This document shows, in pieces, positions 1-11,500 of a stretch of DNA of 55,220 nt; the stretch's first letter is position 1, and each line of letters starts with the position of its first letter. A program made the position numbers and the translations under genes. The notes beneath the pieces are model-generated. The model made no database searches. It was not told the DNA's origin and saw only the letters and a program-made list of their open reading frames with translations. Source of the DNA: a virus; IMG/VR virus record IMGVR_UViG_3300044640_001015, positions 1 to 55,220 of that record; one strand, written 5' to 3'.

Positions 1-848
1 CTAACAGAAGAACCTATTTTCATTTCTCCATTATTTATAGTTAAGCTTCCACTAAAGTTTCCAGACGTTGCTTCAATTTCTCCACGAACAGCAACATTAT
101 TAAAAATTGCATTTCCAGCAGCTGTTAAAAGCCATCCATCTGATCCAAGGATTTTATTTTCCCAACCCTCATGAATAACATTTAATCTATTTACTGGATA
201 TCCCTCAAAAAGAATTGGTTCAATTGTATAGGTTTGCTCAACACCGTCATCATCTAAATATTTAACATAAACATCTGATAGAAAAGAGGTAACTAGCTCT
301 ACATAGACTTCTTCATCAGTTAGGTCTGCTGTTCCTGTCTGCGTTCCAGCTACAGTAAAAGTTGTTGAAGTGGCAGAAATAATTAATTTTTTTTCAAAAC
401 TGTATCCAGCTGGAAGAATACCAGAAACTCTAACCTGTTGGTCAGCTTGGAAAGAATTATTGGCGGTATAGGTTACAGTTGTTCCGTTTCCAGAAACTGC
501 AGTTATTGTAGATCTTCTCTTTCCTTGGGGAGATAAAGTATCATCAAAAAAATCTAAAGACGGATCTGTAAAAACTCTGGTTATTTGATAATTAGAAGCA
601 GAGGTGCTAACATCAATTTCACCTGAGTCCAGTATTACTATATAGTCTCCAGGACCAAAGTTAAAATTTCTATTTGCTCTATCCCAGATAACAATATTTT
701 TTGGAGCAGAAGGTACGGATCCATTAAAAGACCAAGATGAAAAACTTTTATCGATTACTCTAAAAGAGCTTGCTTCTTGATCTAGGTATCCAGATAGATT
801 TGAAAGATTTGTATTTACTCTTACGTCTGTATAGCTTAACTCTGTCAT
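1..848 (-). CDS. Tail fibre/tail tip protein, 3' end missing
   Basis: The reading frame is open from an ATG at 848 to the window edge, so only the first ~282 residues are seen. The N-terminus reads MTELSYTDVRVNTNLSNLSG. A middle beta-rich part has the pattern GNGTTVTYTANNSFQADQQV, the same kind of small domain seen in two other tail proteins here. The last visible part (GEIEATSGNFSGSLTINNGE) is the glycine/aspartate-rich repeat style common in phage tail fibres and tail-associated proteins. It directly follows the gene at 851-1945 in the tail operon. A role in tail tip or receptor contact is inferred from position and composition; no enzymatic motif is visible. Confidence 0.75.
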   Translation of the reverse strand, partial: MTELSYTDVRVNTNLSNLSGYLDQEASSFRVIDKSFSSWSFNGSVPSAPKNIVIWDRANRNFNFGPGDYIVILDSGEIDVSTSASNYQITRVFTDPSLDFFDDTLSPQGKRRSTITAVSGNGTTVTYTANNSFQADQQVRVSGILPAGYSFEKKLIISATSTTFTVAGTQTGTADLTDEEVYVELVTSFLSDVYVKYLDDDGVEQTYTIEPILFEGYPVNRLNVIHEGWENKILGSDGWLLTAAGNAIFNNVAVRGEIEATSGNFSGSLTINNGEMKIGSSV

Positions 849-850
849 AT

Positions 851-1945
851 TTACAATACCGCCGATTTAGAATAGATTACTCTTGACATGCTTGGTCCAA
901 CTGAATCGTATGTGTCAGCAACTTGTTGCCACTCACCAACCCAAGAGGATCCACTTTTTGTATAGGTTGCAATTGTAAATCTATAGTCTCTAACGTCTGT
1001 ACCAACATCTAAGTTTGTTTGACTCATTGGTATTGTTGATGGCATTGCTGAAGCTGGTATAGCTCTTGGTGTTGTTCCCATTACCGTATTGTCATCTACG
1101 TTATAAAACACTCCACCCTTTATATAAAAGAAAACTGGAATATGCTTTATGTTGTCAGAATTTTGTAAAACATTTGGAGCTTGAAGCTCTTCTGGCACAG
1201 ATACCGTAATGTTTACCTTTGTTTCTTGCTTATCGTCTGGGATCCAACCATATTGATCTGCCGTTCTACCTGATGATCCAGGAATTGTCCAAGAAAGAGT
1301 TATTGTTTTGTTTTTTGTTTCAGGGTCAAATCCCTTACCATTGAACTTAGAATTATCCCAGTGATCAGTATTTTTATAAGTTACCTTTTTGCCATTTGGT
1401 AAAGTAACCGTTTTGGCTGCATTCCATGGAGCTTTTCCCCAACCAACATGAGTCCCAAGACCATTTTTCTTTTTTGTTGGGTTGGGGCTTCCTTTTGCAT
1501 TAAGAAGATTTTGACTTTTTTTACCTGCCGTATAATCTAGCCAATCATAATAGAATGGCTCAGTATTAACTTTTGTTGTAATTCTTTCTGAGGCTCCTAA
1601 TATTTCAAAAACTTGATCTTTTGGAGGAAATGGTTGACCAGCAACAATTCTAAAAACATAATCAAATGACTCTGCAATTATCATTTGATCAGCTATTGAA
1701 GTAACATTTTTTGGTTTTATTTCCCAGTTGCTTCCTGTAACAGTAATGCCCCATTTAAATCCAGGAACTGTATAAGTTTTAACATCTCTTTTATATTTTG
1801 GAGTATATGTAGAAATCAATCTTGGGGAAGAAGGAACAGTAAATTCAATTGAAGGACCAACCACAGATTCAGTTGTTGTTTCAACAATCATTCTGTATCT
1901 TTTTCCTGGAACAAGACCAGGAACTCGTACTTCTACGTTTGGCAT
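851..1945 (-). CDS. Putative minor tail protein with fibronectin-like N-terminus
   Basis: This 364-residue protein starts with PNVEVRVPGLVPGKRYRMIV, a beta-strand pattern like a fibronectin type III or Ig-like domain (about residues 1-40). The middle (about 130-240) is rich in Lys, Gly, Asn and Trp with no recognised motif. It has no signal peptide or membrane segment. Its start overlaps the stop of the upstream gene by one base (1945), which indicates translational coupling in the tail operon. Placement after the 1421-residue tail-tip protein suggests a tail-end or adhesion component. The exact role is not known. Confidence 0.7.
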   Translation of the reverse strand: MPNVEVRVPGLVPGKRYRMIVETTTESVVGPSIEFTVPSSPRLISTYTPKYKRDVKTYTVPGFKWGITVTGSNWEIKPKNVTSIADQMIIAESFDYVFRIVAGQPFPPKDQVFEILGASERITTKVNTEPFYYDWLDYTAGKKSQNLLNAKGSPNPTKKKNGLGTHVGWGKAPWNAAKTVTLPNGKKVTYKNTDHWDNSKFNGKGFDPETKNKTITLSWTIPGSSGRTADQYGWIPDDKQETKVNITVSVPEELQAPNVLQNSDNIKHIPVFFYIKGGVFYNVDDNTVMGTTPRAIPASAMPSTIPMSQTNLDVGTDVRDYRFTIATYTKSGSSWVGEWQQVADTYDSVGPSMSRVIYSKSAVL

Positions 1946-2946
1946 TATGTTACCGTCTTATTAAACGCCATACTTAAATAATACTCTATGTCAAGGACGG
2001 AGTTTGTTTCTTTTATAATTGGAGTTGAAAGTGCCGCTCTTGATACCATGCCATACACCGTGTCAACAGCATCAACGTTGTTGAACCTAACTGCATCTAT
2101 AACAATATCGGTAGTTGACTTTATGGATATTTCATTTATGTCTGACCATCTTGGATTACCAACTTTTGCGGTTTCCATTTCTGAAACTGTTCTTTGAACA
2201 AAACCATATGTTTGGGCACCAGTTATAGGAATAGATGCTACATAATAGTCAGTTCCTGTTGTCCTAAACTGTACGGTAAGAGTGGGAGAGTTTCCTGTAA
2301 GTTTTGAATAAGCTATTCTTAATGTGTCAATGGTGTTATACAGGGATAGGTTATAAGCTTTAATTTTTGCAGAATCATTTATTCTTACAGTATCATTTGC
2401 CTTAATAAAAAGAGCTGTGTTTCCAACCCTAAAACTATATGAAGCTAATGCAGATGTGACATAGCAAGATGTTGATGGTGTTGTGCTGCCAGTATTAGGC
2501 ACTAGAAGAGTTTCCCCTTCTTTCCAAGCATCTGCAGTTGAACCAGAAAACAATGTAGTCTCATTAAGTGATTGTGCATTTTTATTTCCATTGCCAGGAA
2601 AAAGACCAAGCTCATTAATTACATATCTTTCTCCTTGTGAAGAGCTAGTGCCAAAACTTGCTTTAAATACCATAGCATCAAAGTTTCCAGAATTATCTAA
2701 AAATGACATCTTGACTGGAGCAGATGCAACTCCAAACCCCAAAATATTATTTGGAATCAACCCAGTGTTTGTATCTATTGCTCCGTTTGCAGTACTATCT
2801 AGTCCTACATGAATTTCTCCACCAACTGTTGGCAAGATTCCCATAATTGATTTAAGAATAATCACTCTTCCTGCCCTAGTTATAGAGTTTTTTTGCTCTC
2901 CAATGTATTCGCCATCTAAGTAAAATTTATAGGTTCCAGTTATCAT
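1945..2946 (-). CDS. Putative tail/baseplate structural protein
   Basis: This 333-residue protein begins MITGTYKFYLDGEYIGEQKN. It is rich in Ser, Thr, Asn and Gly with alternating hydrophobic residues, as in beta-structured virion proteins. The part around residues 85-125 (SFLDNSGNFDAMVFKASFGT, then INELGLFPGNG) resembles segments I know from phage tail-end proteins that carry attachment modules, but I cannot name a family. It lies in the tail operon between the 261-residue gene and the fibronectin-like gene, overlapping the latter by one base. A structural role is inferred from context. Confidence 0.65.
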   Translation of the reverse strand: MITGTYKFYLDGEYIGEQKNSITRAGRVIILKSIMGILPTVGGEIHVGLDSTANGAIDTNTGLIPNNILGFGVASAPVKMSFLDNSGNFDAMVFKASFGTSSSQGERYVINELGLFPGNGNKNAQSLNETTLFSGSTADAWKEGETLLVPNTGSTTPSTSCYVTSALASYSFRVGNTALFIKANDTVRINDSAKIKAYNLSLYNTIDTLRIAYSKLTGNSPTLTVQFRTTGTDYYVASIPITGAQTYGFVQRTVSEMETAKVGNPRWSDINEISIKSTTDIVIDAVRFNNVDAVDTVYGMVSRAALSTPIIKETNSVLDIEYYLSMAFNKTVT

Positions 2947-2964
2947 AATCTTAATTATACCATT

Positions 2965-3750
2965 TTAAGAGATTTCATAGCATTTTATGACGTAATTGTT
3001 TTGATCATATACTGAGCTAAACGTAAATCTCATGTCATAGTAGGCTACTCCAGAAGATATCCTGACCTTCTGTGGTAAAAATGTGTCACCCCTTTGTGTT
3101 CCAAAAAAATTAATTTTATCTGTATCTAAGACAGAATCGTTAATTTTATTATTTATTTCATTTACAGAGAAAGAAAACTTATCTTGTTGTAGTGCTTGTT
3201 GGGGACCAAATGGCGGTTCTGGTCTAGCTAAGGTACTTACAACATCTTGTGAAATTGCTTCTCTATCAGCATCAAGGTAAAAGTCTGAAATAGAATTTAT
3301 ACTGCTAAAGTTATATCTCATCAATAGGTCTTTTGCATTGTAGACCAGAGACAATACCAGCCTTTTTACTTCTGCAAAGTATTGTTCTTTATAATTTACA
3401 TCGTCTACTAAACCAGAAGTATTAGAGAGTGTTCCAGTAGATACTTCTGTAGCATCCTGTACTAGCTTTTTGCCATCACCACCGCCACTACCGCCACTAC
3501 CGCCAGTTTTTCCTTTAGGTGGAGTATAAAAATTAGATCCAACACCCTTAAAATTTTTTCCTGGGTCAGTTACATATTTTTTTACAGCTTTGGCAGTACT
3601 CAATGATCCAGTTTTTTGTATCTTTGCTCCAGGACCACCTCGTGGTGTTGTTTTTGGTTTTGTTATTTTTGCAGTTTCTCTTTGAGTTTCTCTTATTCGT
3701 GCCATTTTTTGAGCATTAGTTTCGCCACCTGGACCACTATTTTCAGACAT
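2965..3750 (-). CDS. Putative minor tail protein with glycine-rich linker
   Basis: This 261-residue protein has two parts. Residues 1-100 are basic and low complexity (repeated TKPKTTPRG, PPKGKTGGSGGSGGGDGKK), probably a flexible arm. Residues 110-261 look folded, with mixed helix and strand and a region about 185-240 (KFSFSVNEINNKINDSVLD, PQKVRISSGVAYYDMRFTF). It overlaps the stop of the 1421-residue gene at 3750. The flexible arm may connect tail-tip parts, but this is inference. No enzymatic signature was seen. Confidence 0.65.
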   Translation of the reverse strand: MSENSGPGGETNAQKMARIRETQRETAKITKPKTTPRGGPGAKIQKTGSLSTAKAVKKYVTDPGKNFKGVGSNFYTPPKGKTGGSGGSGGGDGKKLVQDATEVSTGTLSNTSGLVDDVNYKEQYFAEVKRLVLSLVYNAKDLLMRYNFSSINSISDFYLDADREAISQDVVSTLARPEPPFGPQQALQQDKFSFSVNEINNKINDSVLDTDKINFFGTQRGDTFLPQKVRISSGVAYYDMRFTFSSVYDQNNYVIKCYEIS

Positions 3751-6700
3751 TACAGCATCTCCCTTAAGCTAACGCCCATTTCAATTCCATCACTATTTGC
3801 ACTGTAGTTAATTTCAGATAACACATAAGTTTTGTCCCCAATAGAATTATAACAGTAACCTTTTGCTTTATAAAATACTTTAATCTTATCTCCAAGCTGA
3901 AGAAGTGGATTTGGAAAAATATTTGCTTGAATTTCAATTTTTTCTTGAGATGCAAATCTTGCAATCCATTCTGCAAGAGTTGATGCCTCTTCTCGATTAT
4001 TTAAATATTCTGCAGAAATATTTATAGCCTGATCTCCGTAAAGCCTCCTATTTATTTGAAGCTGATCGTTTGGAAGATCTGAATTTATATTCTTTAGATA
4101 TTCTCCAATATCTACTGTTCCAGAGCTCAATCTTTTTAAGACAATTCCAGAAATAAATACTGGATATGGGGTCATAGCTCCTCCTATTGGAACCGTGGTG
4201 CTAGTAGAGTTGTAAATTGAAAAGGACGCTCCCCAAGATGTTGACTTATAGTCCTTAATAAAGTAATCTGGACTAACTCTGCTAAGCTCAATTAGGGTAG
4301 TTGCAAATGAAGGCTCATTAAACCTTGCTTCTATAAACTTTACCTCTCTTGCAACATTTCCAAAATCAAAATAGGCTACTGGTATTGATTTTCCAAGTAT
4401 GGACTGTATGTGTGGTGAGAATATTCCTCTATTTTTTCCAATTGCTATTGCTGACGAATAAAGTGCAACATTTTCTTTATTTGATGTAGGTAGGGTTGGA
4501 TAAACTCCATCTGGTGTTGCAACCGCATAAAGATAATCATATATTGCTGTAGAATCATCTCTTACCATTAATCCTATTTCATTTGTAGAGGAAAGTGGGC
4601 TAGGATCATGGGCTTCCATAATTTCTCTACCGTTCAAATAAACCTTAAAATCTTTTTTATTTTTTGATATTGCAACCTCTAAAGAAAAAGTAATTTTTGC
4701 TGCTGGATCACCCTTTGCATGTAAACCCTCAGAGAATTGGATTGTTCTTTCAAAGTCTGTTACATTTACATCTGGGAACCAAGCTGCTCTTAGTAAAGTT
4801 GGGACAAGCTTACCACCTGAACTTGATACCTTATAGAACTTAACATTGTCTTGTTTTCCTAAAGTTTGTGGATTATAATTTTCTGAAATACTTGAAACCT
4901 CAATAAAGTATCCAGTGTTTGCAGTATTTGTTGATGATATATTAAATCCAAATCCTCCAATTGCAGAAACTGAACCTGGAGCATCTGCTTTCTTGAAAAG
5001 ATTCATCTTTGTTCCAATTCTTGTTGGATTAAAGCTGAGTGGTGTTCTATAACCAAAAATAAATTGTTGACCAACATCATCTATATTTATTTCACTTGCA
5101 TCAATCTCGTCTGATAGGTCTGTCTCGGTTCCAGTTTTTCTAGATGGGGCACCCGTCAAAGTTGCGTATCCACCGTAGGCAAAGGTCGATCTTGAAAGAT
5201 TACTTAAATCTGGAACCCCAACATCTGTTGCAAGGGTCATCTTTTGTCCATAGTCTTTTACTTGTCCAGATACTGGGCTATACATTTTACTAGAAAAACT
5301 TGTCCATCCATCCGATTCTACATTTTTGTTTGTTCCTGTATGAGAAGAAATTTCGGTGTCTTTGTAACCTCTTCCATCTTCTTGACAATAAAAAACATAT
5401 CCCTTTGGTGTGGTTGACTTGCCTTCTGAGTTGTAAGGAGGTGCCAGTTCATCTGGAAAAGAATTTACTTCCATTCCAAAATATACTAGCAAAGCATATG
5501 GAACAAAGCTAGACCCAGACGGTGCCCTTGACTCATCTGATTTTTTCTCGGCTTCGTTAAAATAAATTTTTCTCTCTGAAACAAATCCTGGTCTTGTTAT
5601 GTAGTAAACAACTCCATAGAACTTAATAAGTTCACTTTCTACAAGAACATAGCCAGAGTATTTTCCAAGGAAAGAAGCAATAAGATCATTTTCGGTAATA
5701 ACAATCTGACAGCTTTCTCTTTCAACATCTGTCATAGATGAGTATGCCAACCTTATTGAATCGTTTCTATTTTTTGCAGTAAAGGTTTCATTTAATAGTA
5801 TTGTTTTTGGTCTACTATTTTTAATATCTTTAATTATTACTCCAGCAGACAGGATTGCATTATTATCGTTACCATCATTTCCATTTGGACTCCAAACTTG
5901 CTGGGGGATATACCCAATGTCTCTTGTAAGACTTATTTCTGAAAACCCAGAATCAATTATTTTTTCTGTTTCTTTTGATAAAGAAGCATATGGATTTTTA
6001 TCTAGCGAAGCGTTCAATAAACTCATAGATGCTTTTGGAATACCTAAGTCAGAATATGCCACCTCACCAGCTGTTATTGGTGGAATAAAAGAATCTTCAA
6101 AACTTTCAATATTTGAAGAGTAAACTCCATTTATATAGGCATATTCTGGATCGGAAATGGTGGCTTCACTAGCGTCACCAACTAAAGTATAGTTCCAAGA
6201 GTTTGTTTTTTGAGTCACCGCTTCTTTTGTTCGTACAGTTAAATATCCAAACTGATCAAAATACATAGAAAGCTGTGCTGATTTTGCCAACTCATTAAGG
6301 GCTTCAGCAACGGACATTTCTTTTTTGCAATAAAAAAAGTCTATTCTTCTGTCCTCTTCAAGATACTGCTCTACGTCAGCTGTTTTATTAAACGAGTATC
6401 TGGTAAAACCTGCATTATCTAATAAAATTTTAATTATAGCTGAAACCTTAATTCCATCTAATGCTCCTAGCAAAATGTCTGGAGCTGGTTTATCCTGCAA
6501 GAATCCCATAAAATCTTCTAACTCTACACTTACTGACCAGTCTGATGACTCGTCCCATGATTTTGCATATAAAACGTTTATTGGAACGTATTTTGTTGTT
6601 GAGCTATAAGTTATAGAATTTAAAATAGTAAATTTAACATTTGGCTTTAACATGTATTCTAAAATTGATAGATAGTTTTTGTTACTAATTAAGTTATCCT

Positions 6701-8015
6701 GATTAAAAAACTTAATATTTCCACCTCCAGAAACTATAGATCCAACAGGAAGACCAAGTGTGCTATCTCCTAAACTTGAATTTGAAGAAAATGACTCAGT
6801 GTAGCTTGTCATATCTACAACCATTCTTGGAGAAATTTCTATGAGGTCCAAGGTGCCATCTTCTTTTGGATTATTTGCTGAATCAGCAAGTTTCTGTACG
6901 GAAAACCTAATTCCTTTTATAGACTGATATCCAGTTGTATCAGATCTTAAAAGACTTGTTATTGTTCCCTCTTCCGATACAGATCCAGCTATAACCCATT
7001 GCCAAGAACCAGAAACATACTTTCTTGAAAGTCTGAGGATGCCGTCCTTCATTGTTTCATTTCCTGTGTTTTGATAAATAGTAGTCCAAGTAGAGCTACC
7101 TGCAGGAAGAACTTCTACCGTAAAATCTCTTGCATATCCATGAATTGTTTGAGTTTTTACAACAATCTTATTTGCTCTTACTTCTTCTGAATAATAAACA
7201 AATGCGTTGTTGCCCTTCATTCTTCCAATTGAATTAGAGACTCCAATATCTTGAGCAGTTATGCTTCTGGTAGAATTTTTCTTACATCTTCTTGCAGATA
7301 CCCAGTACTTTGAACCAAAGGTTTCACTTAACGGATAAATTCTATCTGGAGATTGTAAAATATTATATGCCCTGGCATTTCTACAATCAGAAAGGATGGT
7401 TCTAACCTTTGCAGACTTTATTGTAAAAGGAAAAGTAATTCCAGGATCTGGTCTATCTGGACCAATAATCTCTTTCAAACCCGTTAAACTTTTTCTTGTA
7501 ACATCTTCTACTTGATAGTTTCCAGAAGAAGATACAACTTCATGATAATGACCACCATTATCCCATCCACCAGTATCTTCAGAAGAATTAAAAGTTTTTG
7601 AATATGTTGGATCTGTGTTAGTTGTTGTTCCAATTCCAGTAGTTAGCGTTTCAGCAGTAGGTGCTGAAGTAACAACAAAAGTAAAAGTTGTAAGGGTAGG
7701 CACAGAAACAATAGTCCAAGTTCCGTTAAGCTTGGTTTGCTGCGTTCCAGATGCACCAGAAATTATAATAGTATCTCCAGAAATTAAGCCATGATTTGCT
7801 GCAGATGTTCCAGTAACTGTAGTTGTACCGTTTCCAATATAATTTGTCATTGTAATTTGTCTAGAAGCTGCTACAATTGATATTGGATACGATCCAAGAT
7901 GGCTAACAAGAGTATAAGCGTTATAGTTCCACTCTGCAATTATTTTGTGGCTAGATGATAATACCTTTGAAGACTTATAAAGATTATCAATTTCTGTATC
8001 TCCAGTGCTTAACAT
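3750..8015 (-). CDS. Large tail-tip protein (Tal/baseplate hub-like)
   Basis: At 1421 residues this is the second longest protein in the window, directly downstream of the tape measure and distal tail genes, the usual place of the tail-associated lysin/hub or minor tail protein. Near residues 58-125 is a beta-domain (TVTGTSAANHGLISGDTIII) inserted in the N-terminal part; a relative of it occurs in the protein at 16209-16940. About residues 1020-1150 read like a LamG/concanavalin-type sandwich (KVYLNGREIMEAHD). No catalytic motif is obvious. It probably forms the tail tip and contacts the cell surface. The start ATG at 8015 abuts the previous stop. Confidence 0.8.
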   Translation of the reverse strand: MLSTGDTEIDNLYKSSKVLSSSHKIIAEWNYNAYTLVSHLGSYPISIVAASRQITMTNYIGNGTTTVTGTSAANHGLISGDTIIISGASGTQQTKLNGTWTIVSVPTLTTFTFVVTSAPTAETLTTGIGTTTNTDPTYSKTFNSSEDTGGWDNGGHYHEVVSSSGNYQVEDVTRKSLTGLKEIIGPDRPDPGITFPFTIKSAKVRTILSDCRNARAYNILQSPDRIYPLSETFGSKYWVSARRCKKNSTRSITAQDIGVSNSIGRMKGNNAFVYYSEEVRANKIVVKTQTIHGYARDFTVEVLPAGSSTWTTIYQNTGNETMKDGILRLSRKYVSGSWQWVIAGSVSEEGTITSLLRSDTTGYQSIKGIRFSVQKLADSANNPKEDGTLDLIEISPRMVVDMTSYTESFSSNSSLGDSTLGLPVGSIVSGGGNIKFFNQDNLISNKNYLSILEYMLKPNVKFTILNSITYSSTTKYVPINVLYAKSWDESSDWSVSVELEDFMGFLQDKPAPDILLGALDGIKVSAIIKILLDNAGFTRYSFNKTADVEQYLEEDRRIDFFYCKKEMSVAEALNELAKSAQLSMYFDQFGYLTVRTKEAVTQKTNSWNYTLVGDASEATISDPEYAYINGVYSSNIESFEDSFIPPITAGEVAYSDLGIPKASMSLLNASLDKNPYASLSKETEKIIDSGFSEISLTRDIGYIPQQVWSPNGNDGNDNNAILSAGVIIKDIKNSRPKTILLNETFTAKNRNDSIRLAYSSMTDVERESCQIVITENDLIASFLGKYSGYVLVESELIKFYGVVYYITRPGFVSERKIYFNEAEKKSDESRAPSGSSFVPYALLVYFGMEVNSFPDELAPPYNSEGKSTTPKGYVFYCQEDGRGYKDTEISSHTGTNKNVESDGWTSFSSKMYSPVSGQVKDYGQKMTLATDVGVPDLSNLSRSTFAYGGYATLTGAPSRKTGTETDLSDEIDASEINIDDVGQQFIFGYRTPLSFNPTRIGTKMNLFKKADAPGSVSAIGGFGFNISSTNTANTGYFIEVSSISENYNPQTLGKQDNVKFYKVSSSGGKLVPTLLRAAWFPDVNVTDFERTIQFSEGLHAKGDPAAKITFSLEVAISKNKKDFKVYLNGREIMEAHDPSPLSSTNEIGLMVRDDSTAIYDYLYAVATPDGVYPTLPTSNKENVALYSSAIAIGKNRGIFSPHIQSILGKSIPVAYFDFGNVAREVKFIEARFNEPSFATTLIELSRVSPDYFIKDYKSTSWGASFSIYNSTSTTVPIGGAMTPYPVFISGIVLKRLSSGTVDIGEYLKNINSDLPNDQLQINRRLYGDQAINISAEYLNNREEASTLAEWIARFASQEKIEIQANIFPNPLLQLGDKIKVFYKAKGYCYNSIGDKTYVLSEINYSANSDGIEMGVSLREML

Positions 8016-8549
8016 TTACACCTCCACCAAATCAATGGATACGTCCCATAGATCGTTATACTGACCTCTTTTTGTTATAGTAAAATCAAAATTGTCAAAA
8101 AATACATTATATTTTTCTACATTGGAACCCGATCCAACTGTTAGATCGTCATTGTTATCATATATTAAGAGCATCCAAAAATCATCATAGTTTGCTTCAT
8201 ACCAATCTTTAATATCTATTCCAGCACCAAAACCATCTGAAGTTATAGATACAGAGCCATTTAATTTTCTTGAAGGAATGTTTTCCCAAGATGTTGAAAA
8301 ATTATATTTATCTGCCACATGAACAGACCTCATTGTTCCGTCAACCATTCTTCTTTTTGACTCTAATCTTTCTACAGAAATTTGAAGAGGAGATCTATTG
8401 TCATCAGTTAAATACAATGTGGAGCCACCTGTTTGAAAATCCCATTTTCCAGTAGGAGTACCCTCAGAAAGTTCTGGTAGTGGCTCTTTAGTAGAAAACA
8501 CAATGAGTGATGGTCTTAACCATTTTTCATCTAAATCAACAGCTGTCAT
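8016..8549 (-). CDS. Putative distal tail protein
   Basis: This 177-residue protein starts MTAVDLDEKWLRPSLIVFST. Its size, strongly beta pattern with many Asp/Trp, and position between the tape measure gene and the large tail-tip gene fit a distal tail (Dit-like) or first minor tail protein. The C-terminal part, YNVFFDNFDFTITKRGQYND, ends in a strand-rich DLWDVSIDLVEV. It overlaps the tape measure stop by one base at 8549. The family assignment comes from gene order rather than a motif. Confidence 0.65.
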   Translation of the reverse strand: MTAVDLDEKWLRPSLIVFSTKEPLPELSEGTPTGKWDFQTGGSTLYLTDDNRSPLQISVERLESKRRMVDGTMRSVHVADKYNFSTSWENIPSRKLNGSVSITSDGFGAGIDIKDWYEANYDDFWMLLIYDNNDDLTVGSGSNVEKYNVFFDNFDFTITKRGQYNDLWDVSIDLVEV

Positions 8550-11500
8550 TATATCTTCCTACTAAAATTTCTTCTATTTTCTTGTGTGTTAATTGCCTTT
8601 ACGACTTCTTTTGCAACGGCTCTTGGATCATTTGTTCCAGATGCATCCACATTAATATTATAGACTGAATTGTTTGAGATTGCTGAAGCGTCAACAAATC
8701 CTTGATTATTTTGAGGAACATTATATTTCATTGCTTCAATTCCAGACTTAAGATCTGCTGTAAGTGGGGATGTTAGGACTGCTTCTCCCTTATGTAAGTT
8801 AGCAAGACCATTTGACATTGTAAGACCACCTTCACGCATACCTGGGGGATTAGATCCTGGTTTAAGACCTGACCACTCAAAGTGTAGGTGAGCCCCTCTT
8901 ACCTTTCCAGTGTCTCCAGAAAAACCAATTCTTTGACCAGCCCTTACTTGTCCTGGTTCGGCATCATATCCGCTTAGGTGAGCGTATAAAGACTCTGTTC
9001 CATCATTATGTCTTATAGTTGCGTAGTTTCCAAAACCTGTTGCACTGTATCCTCTTGACTTTCTTCCAGATGCCATTGCATAAACCGATGTACCTATTCC
9101 AACACCATAGTCAATTGCTCTTCCAGGGTACCTTGCACTGTGTGCTTTTCCAGAGCTTGGGTATGTGCCTCTTGCAGTTACCCCTGGACTTCCAAAAAGA
9201 ATTTTTGCAACTTGTCCAAGTAATTCATAATTTGCAATTGTTGGTGCGTTTGAGGGACCTTGATCATTTCCTGGCTCTTCTTCTGACTTAGCTGTTTGTA
9301 TTACATTTCCAATAGCCTTTGCTATAAGATTTGAATTTACTACTCCAAACCCAAGTGCTGTAGCAGACTGAGAACTACCTGCTTGGGCAGAAACATATCC
9401 ACCACTTGCAAATTTTCTTTCATTAATTTGATCAAGCATATCAGTTCCATATTCATCAACAGCTGAGGCACGAACCACATACTCTCCATCTGAAAGTCTT
9501 GCTGTAATAGAGTCTGAATTTTTTGTTCCTGGTCCATGAACAATACCACCAGTTGCTCTATTTGGAATCATTGCATTTCCCTTAATTCCAGCTATGCTGT
9601 TATTAATAAGGTCTGTTAATTCTTTTCCACTTACATCGTATTCTTCTCCTGCAGATGTTATTGCACCAGAAACTATCTTCTTAAAGTCTTTGTCAAAACT
9701 GGAAGCAAGATCAGTAACTAATTTTTGTGCCTCTGGGGGAAGCTTTGATGCCATATCTGATATAGAGCCAAGATAATTATACATGTCTGTTGCTAAGGCT
9801 TCGCCTGGCTTAAGGGCTTTTAATTTTTCAGCCTCTGCAATTGCGGCATCAATTGATTGCAGTGTTGATGACTTGTTTCTTTGAATTTTTTCATTTTCTC
9901 TATCAAGCTGCTCAAGTCTCTTTTCGTGTCTTTCGTCTTCTCCCTCTGCAAGTTCCTTATTCTTATCAATTTGATCTTGAAGTTTTTCCTCTGCTGCATC
10001 TGCCACTTCTTTAATTCTGTCAATTTCTGTAGTTCTTCCAAACTGTGCTGCATTTGAAGCCATGTCTTGTTGTGCTTGAAGGAATCCAAAGACATCTCCA
10101 GATGCAAGAGACTGTAAGCCACCAAGAGCAGACTGGCGTTGTTGATTTCTAAAGTCATCTGCTTTATTTTCTTTATCTAGTGCATCAATATACTCTTCTG
10201 CACCTTCTCTAATTGCCTTTATTTGTTTTTCTAGTCCCTTATTCTGTTTGTCAATATTTTTTTGAAAGTTTTTGTGTCTTTTGTTTTCTGCATCTTTAGC
10301 TGATTCATTTTTAGCAATAAGGTTATCGTATCTTGCAGTTTCTGCTGCTTTTACTTCATTAAAACTTGCTATTTGAGCGTCAAGACCTAAGTCTAGTTCC
10401 ATATCAATTTTTGCAAGAGCATCCATTTCAGCAAGTCTCTTGTTAACAATTTGTGCTTCCTTATCTGATAGATCTAAATCTTTAAGTAATCCATTAAGAT
10501 TAATTCCTGCTGCATGAGCTTGCATAATCAAAAGCTTTGTATCTGTATCGTCTACACTATCGCCAAGCTTTTCTATTGTGTCAAATATTGGACCATCTTC
10601 AATTCCCATTTCTTTGAGAGAGCTCTTTATTGATGCATCTAAAGCAGATCCAACGTCTGATTGGTTAACTCCAGCAGCAGCACCTTCTCTAAACGCAACT
10701 GCAACTGAATCCTTTAATAGTTTAGTTCCTTCTCCTAAATCGGCTGAAAGTAGTGCAGATTCAATTACTCCGTTAAATTGTCCTTCAAGATTGGCTTTTT
10801 TGGTTCCTATAATTTCTCCACTATTTAAACCATATTTTGCTGTTTCTTGGAAAGCCATTCCTACCGCAGCAGTTGCTTGTGATTGATTTTCTATTCCACG
10901 GAACTTTCCAGCCATAGAAGCAAGCTGACCACCCGTTCCAGAGGCTTGAGCAAGTACAGATAAAATTTCATTGGCTTGATCTGCAGTAAATCCTTGCTGT
11001 AGCATTTTTCCATACTGACCCAAAAACATTGCTGCTGGATCGTTTGTATTTTTTAGCTGTTCTACAAGTTTTTTGTTTTCTTCCTGGTCAAGTATTGCTT
11101 TCTTTAGTGCAGGGTCAACTCCTAATGCAGAAGTTCCTCCACCAAAACCTAAATTCTTGGCAATATCTGCATTTGTCTTCATTTGATCATTAACAGATTT
11201 TAGAGTAATTCCATAATATTCAGCAGCTGCAGTTTGTGAGGCATACATTGACTCCCCAGCTTCTCTTGCTTCGCTAATAGCTTTTCTGTATGCTATAACA
11301 CCTGCAGCTACTGCAGTTACAGCAGCGAGTGCGGCAATTCCAACTGGTCCACCAAGAAGGGCTAAACCTCTTCCAGCCATCATAAGACCGCTTCCAAGCT
11401 TTGATGTTCCGCCAGATGCTATAGACATGCGAGCACCCTTTACAAATGTTGCTGAACCTGCACTTTTAAGTTTTCCACCTGCAGCACCTAAGCCTCCAAC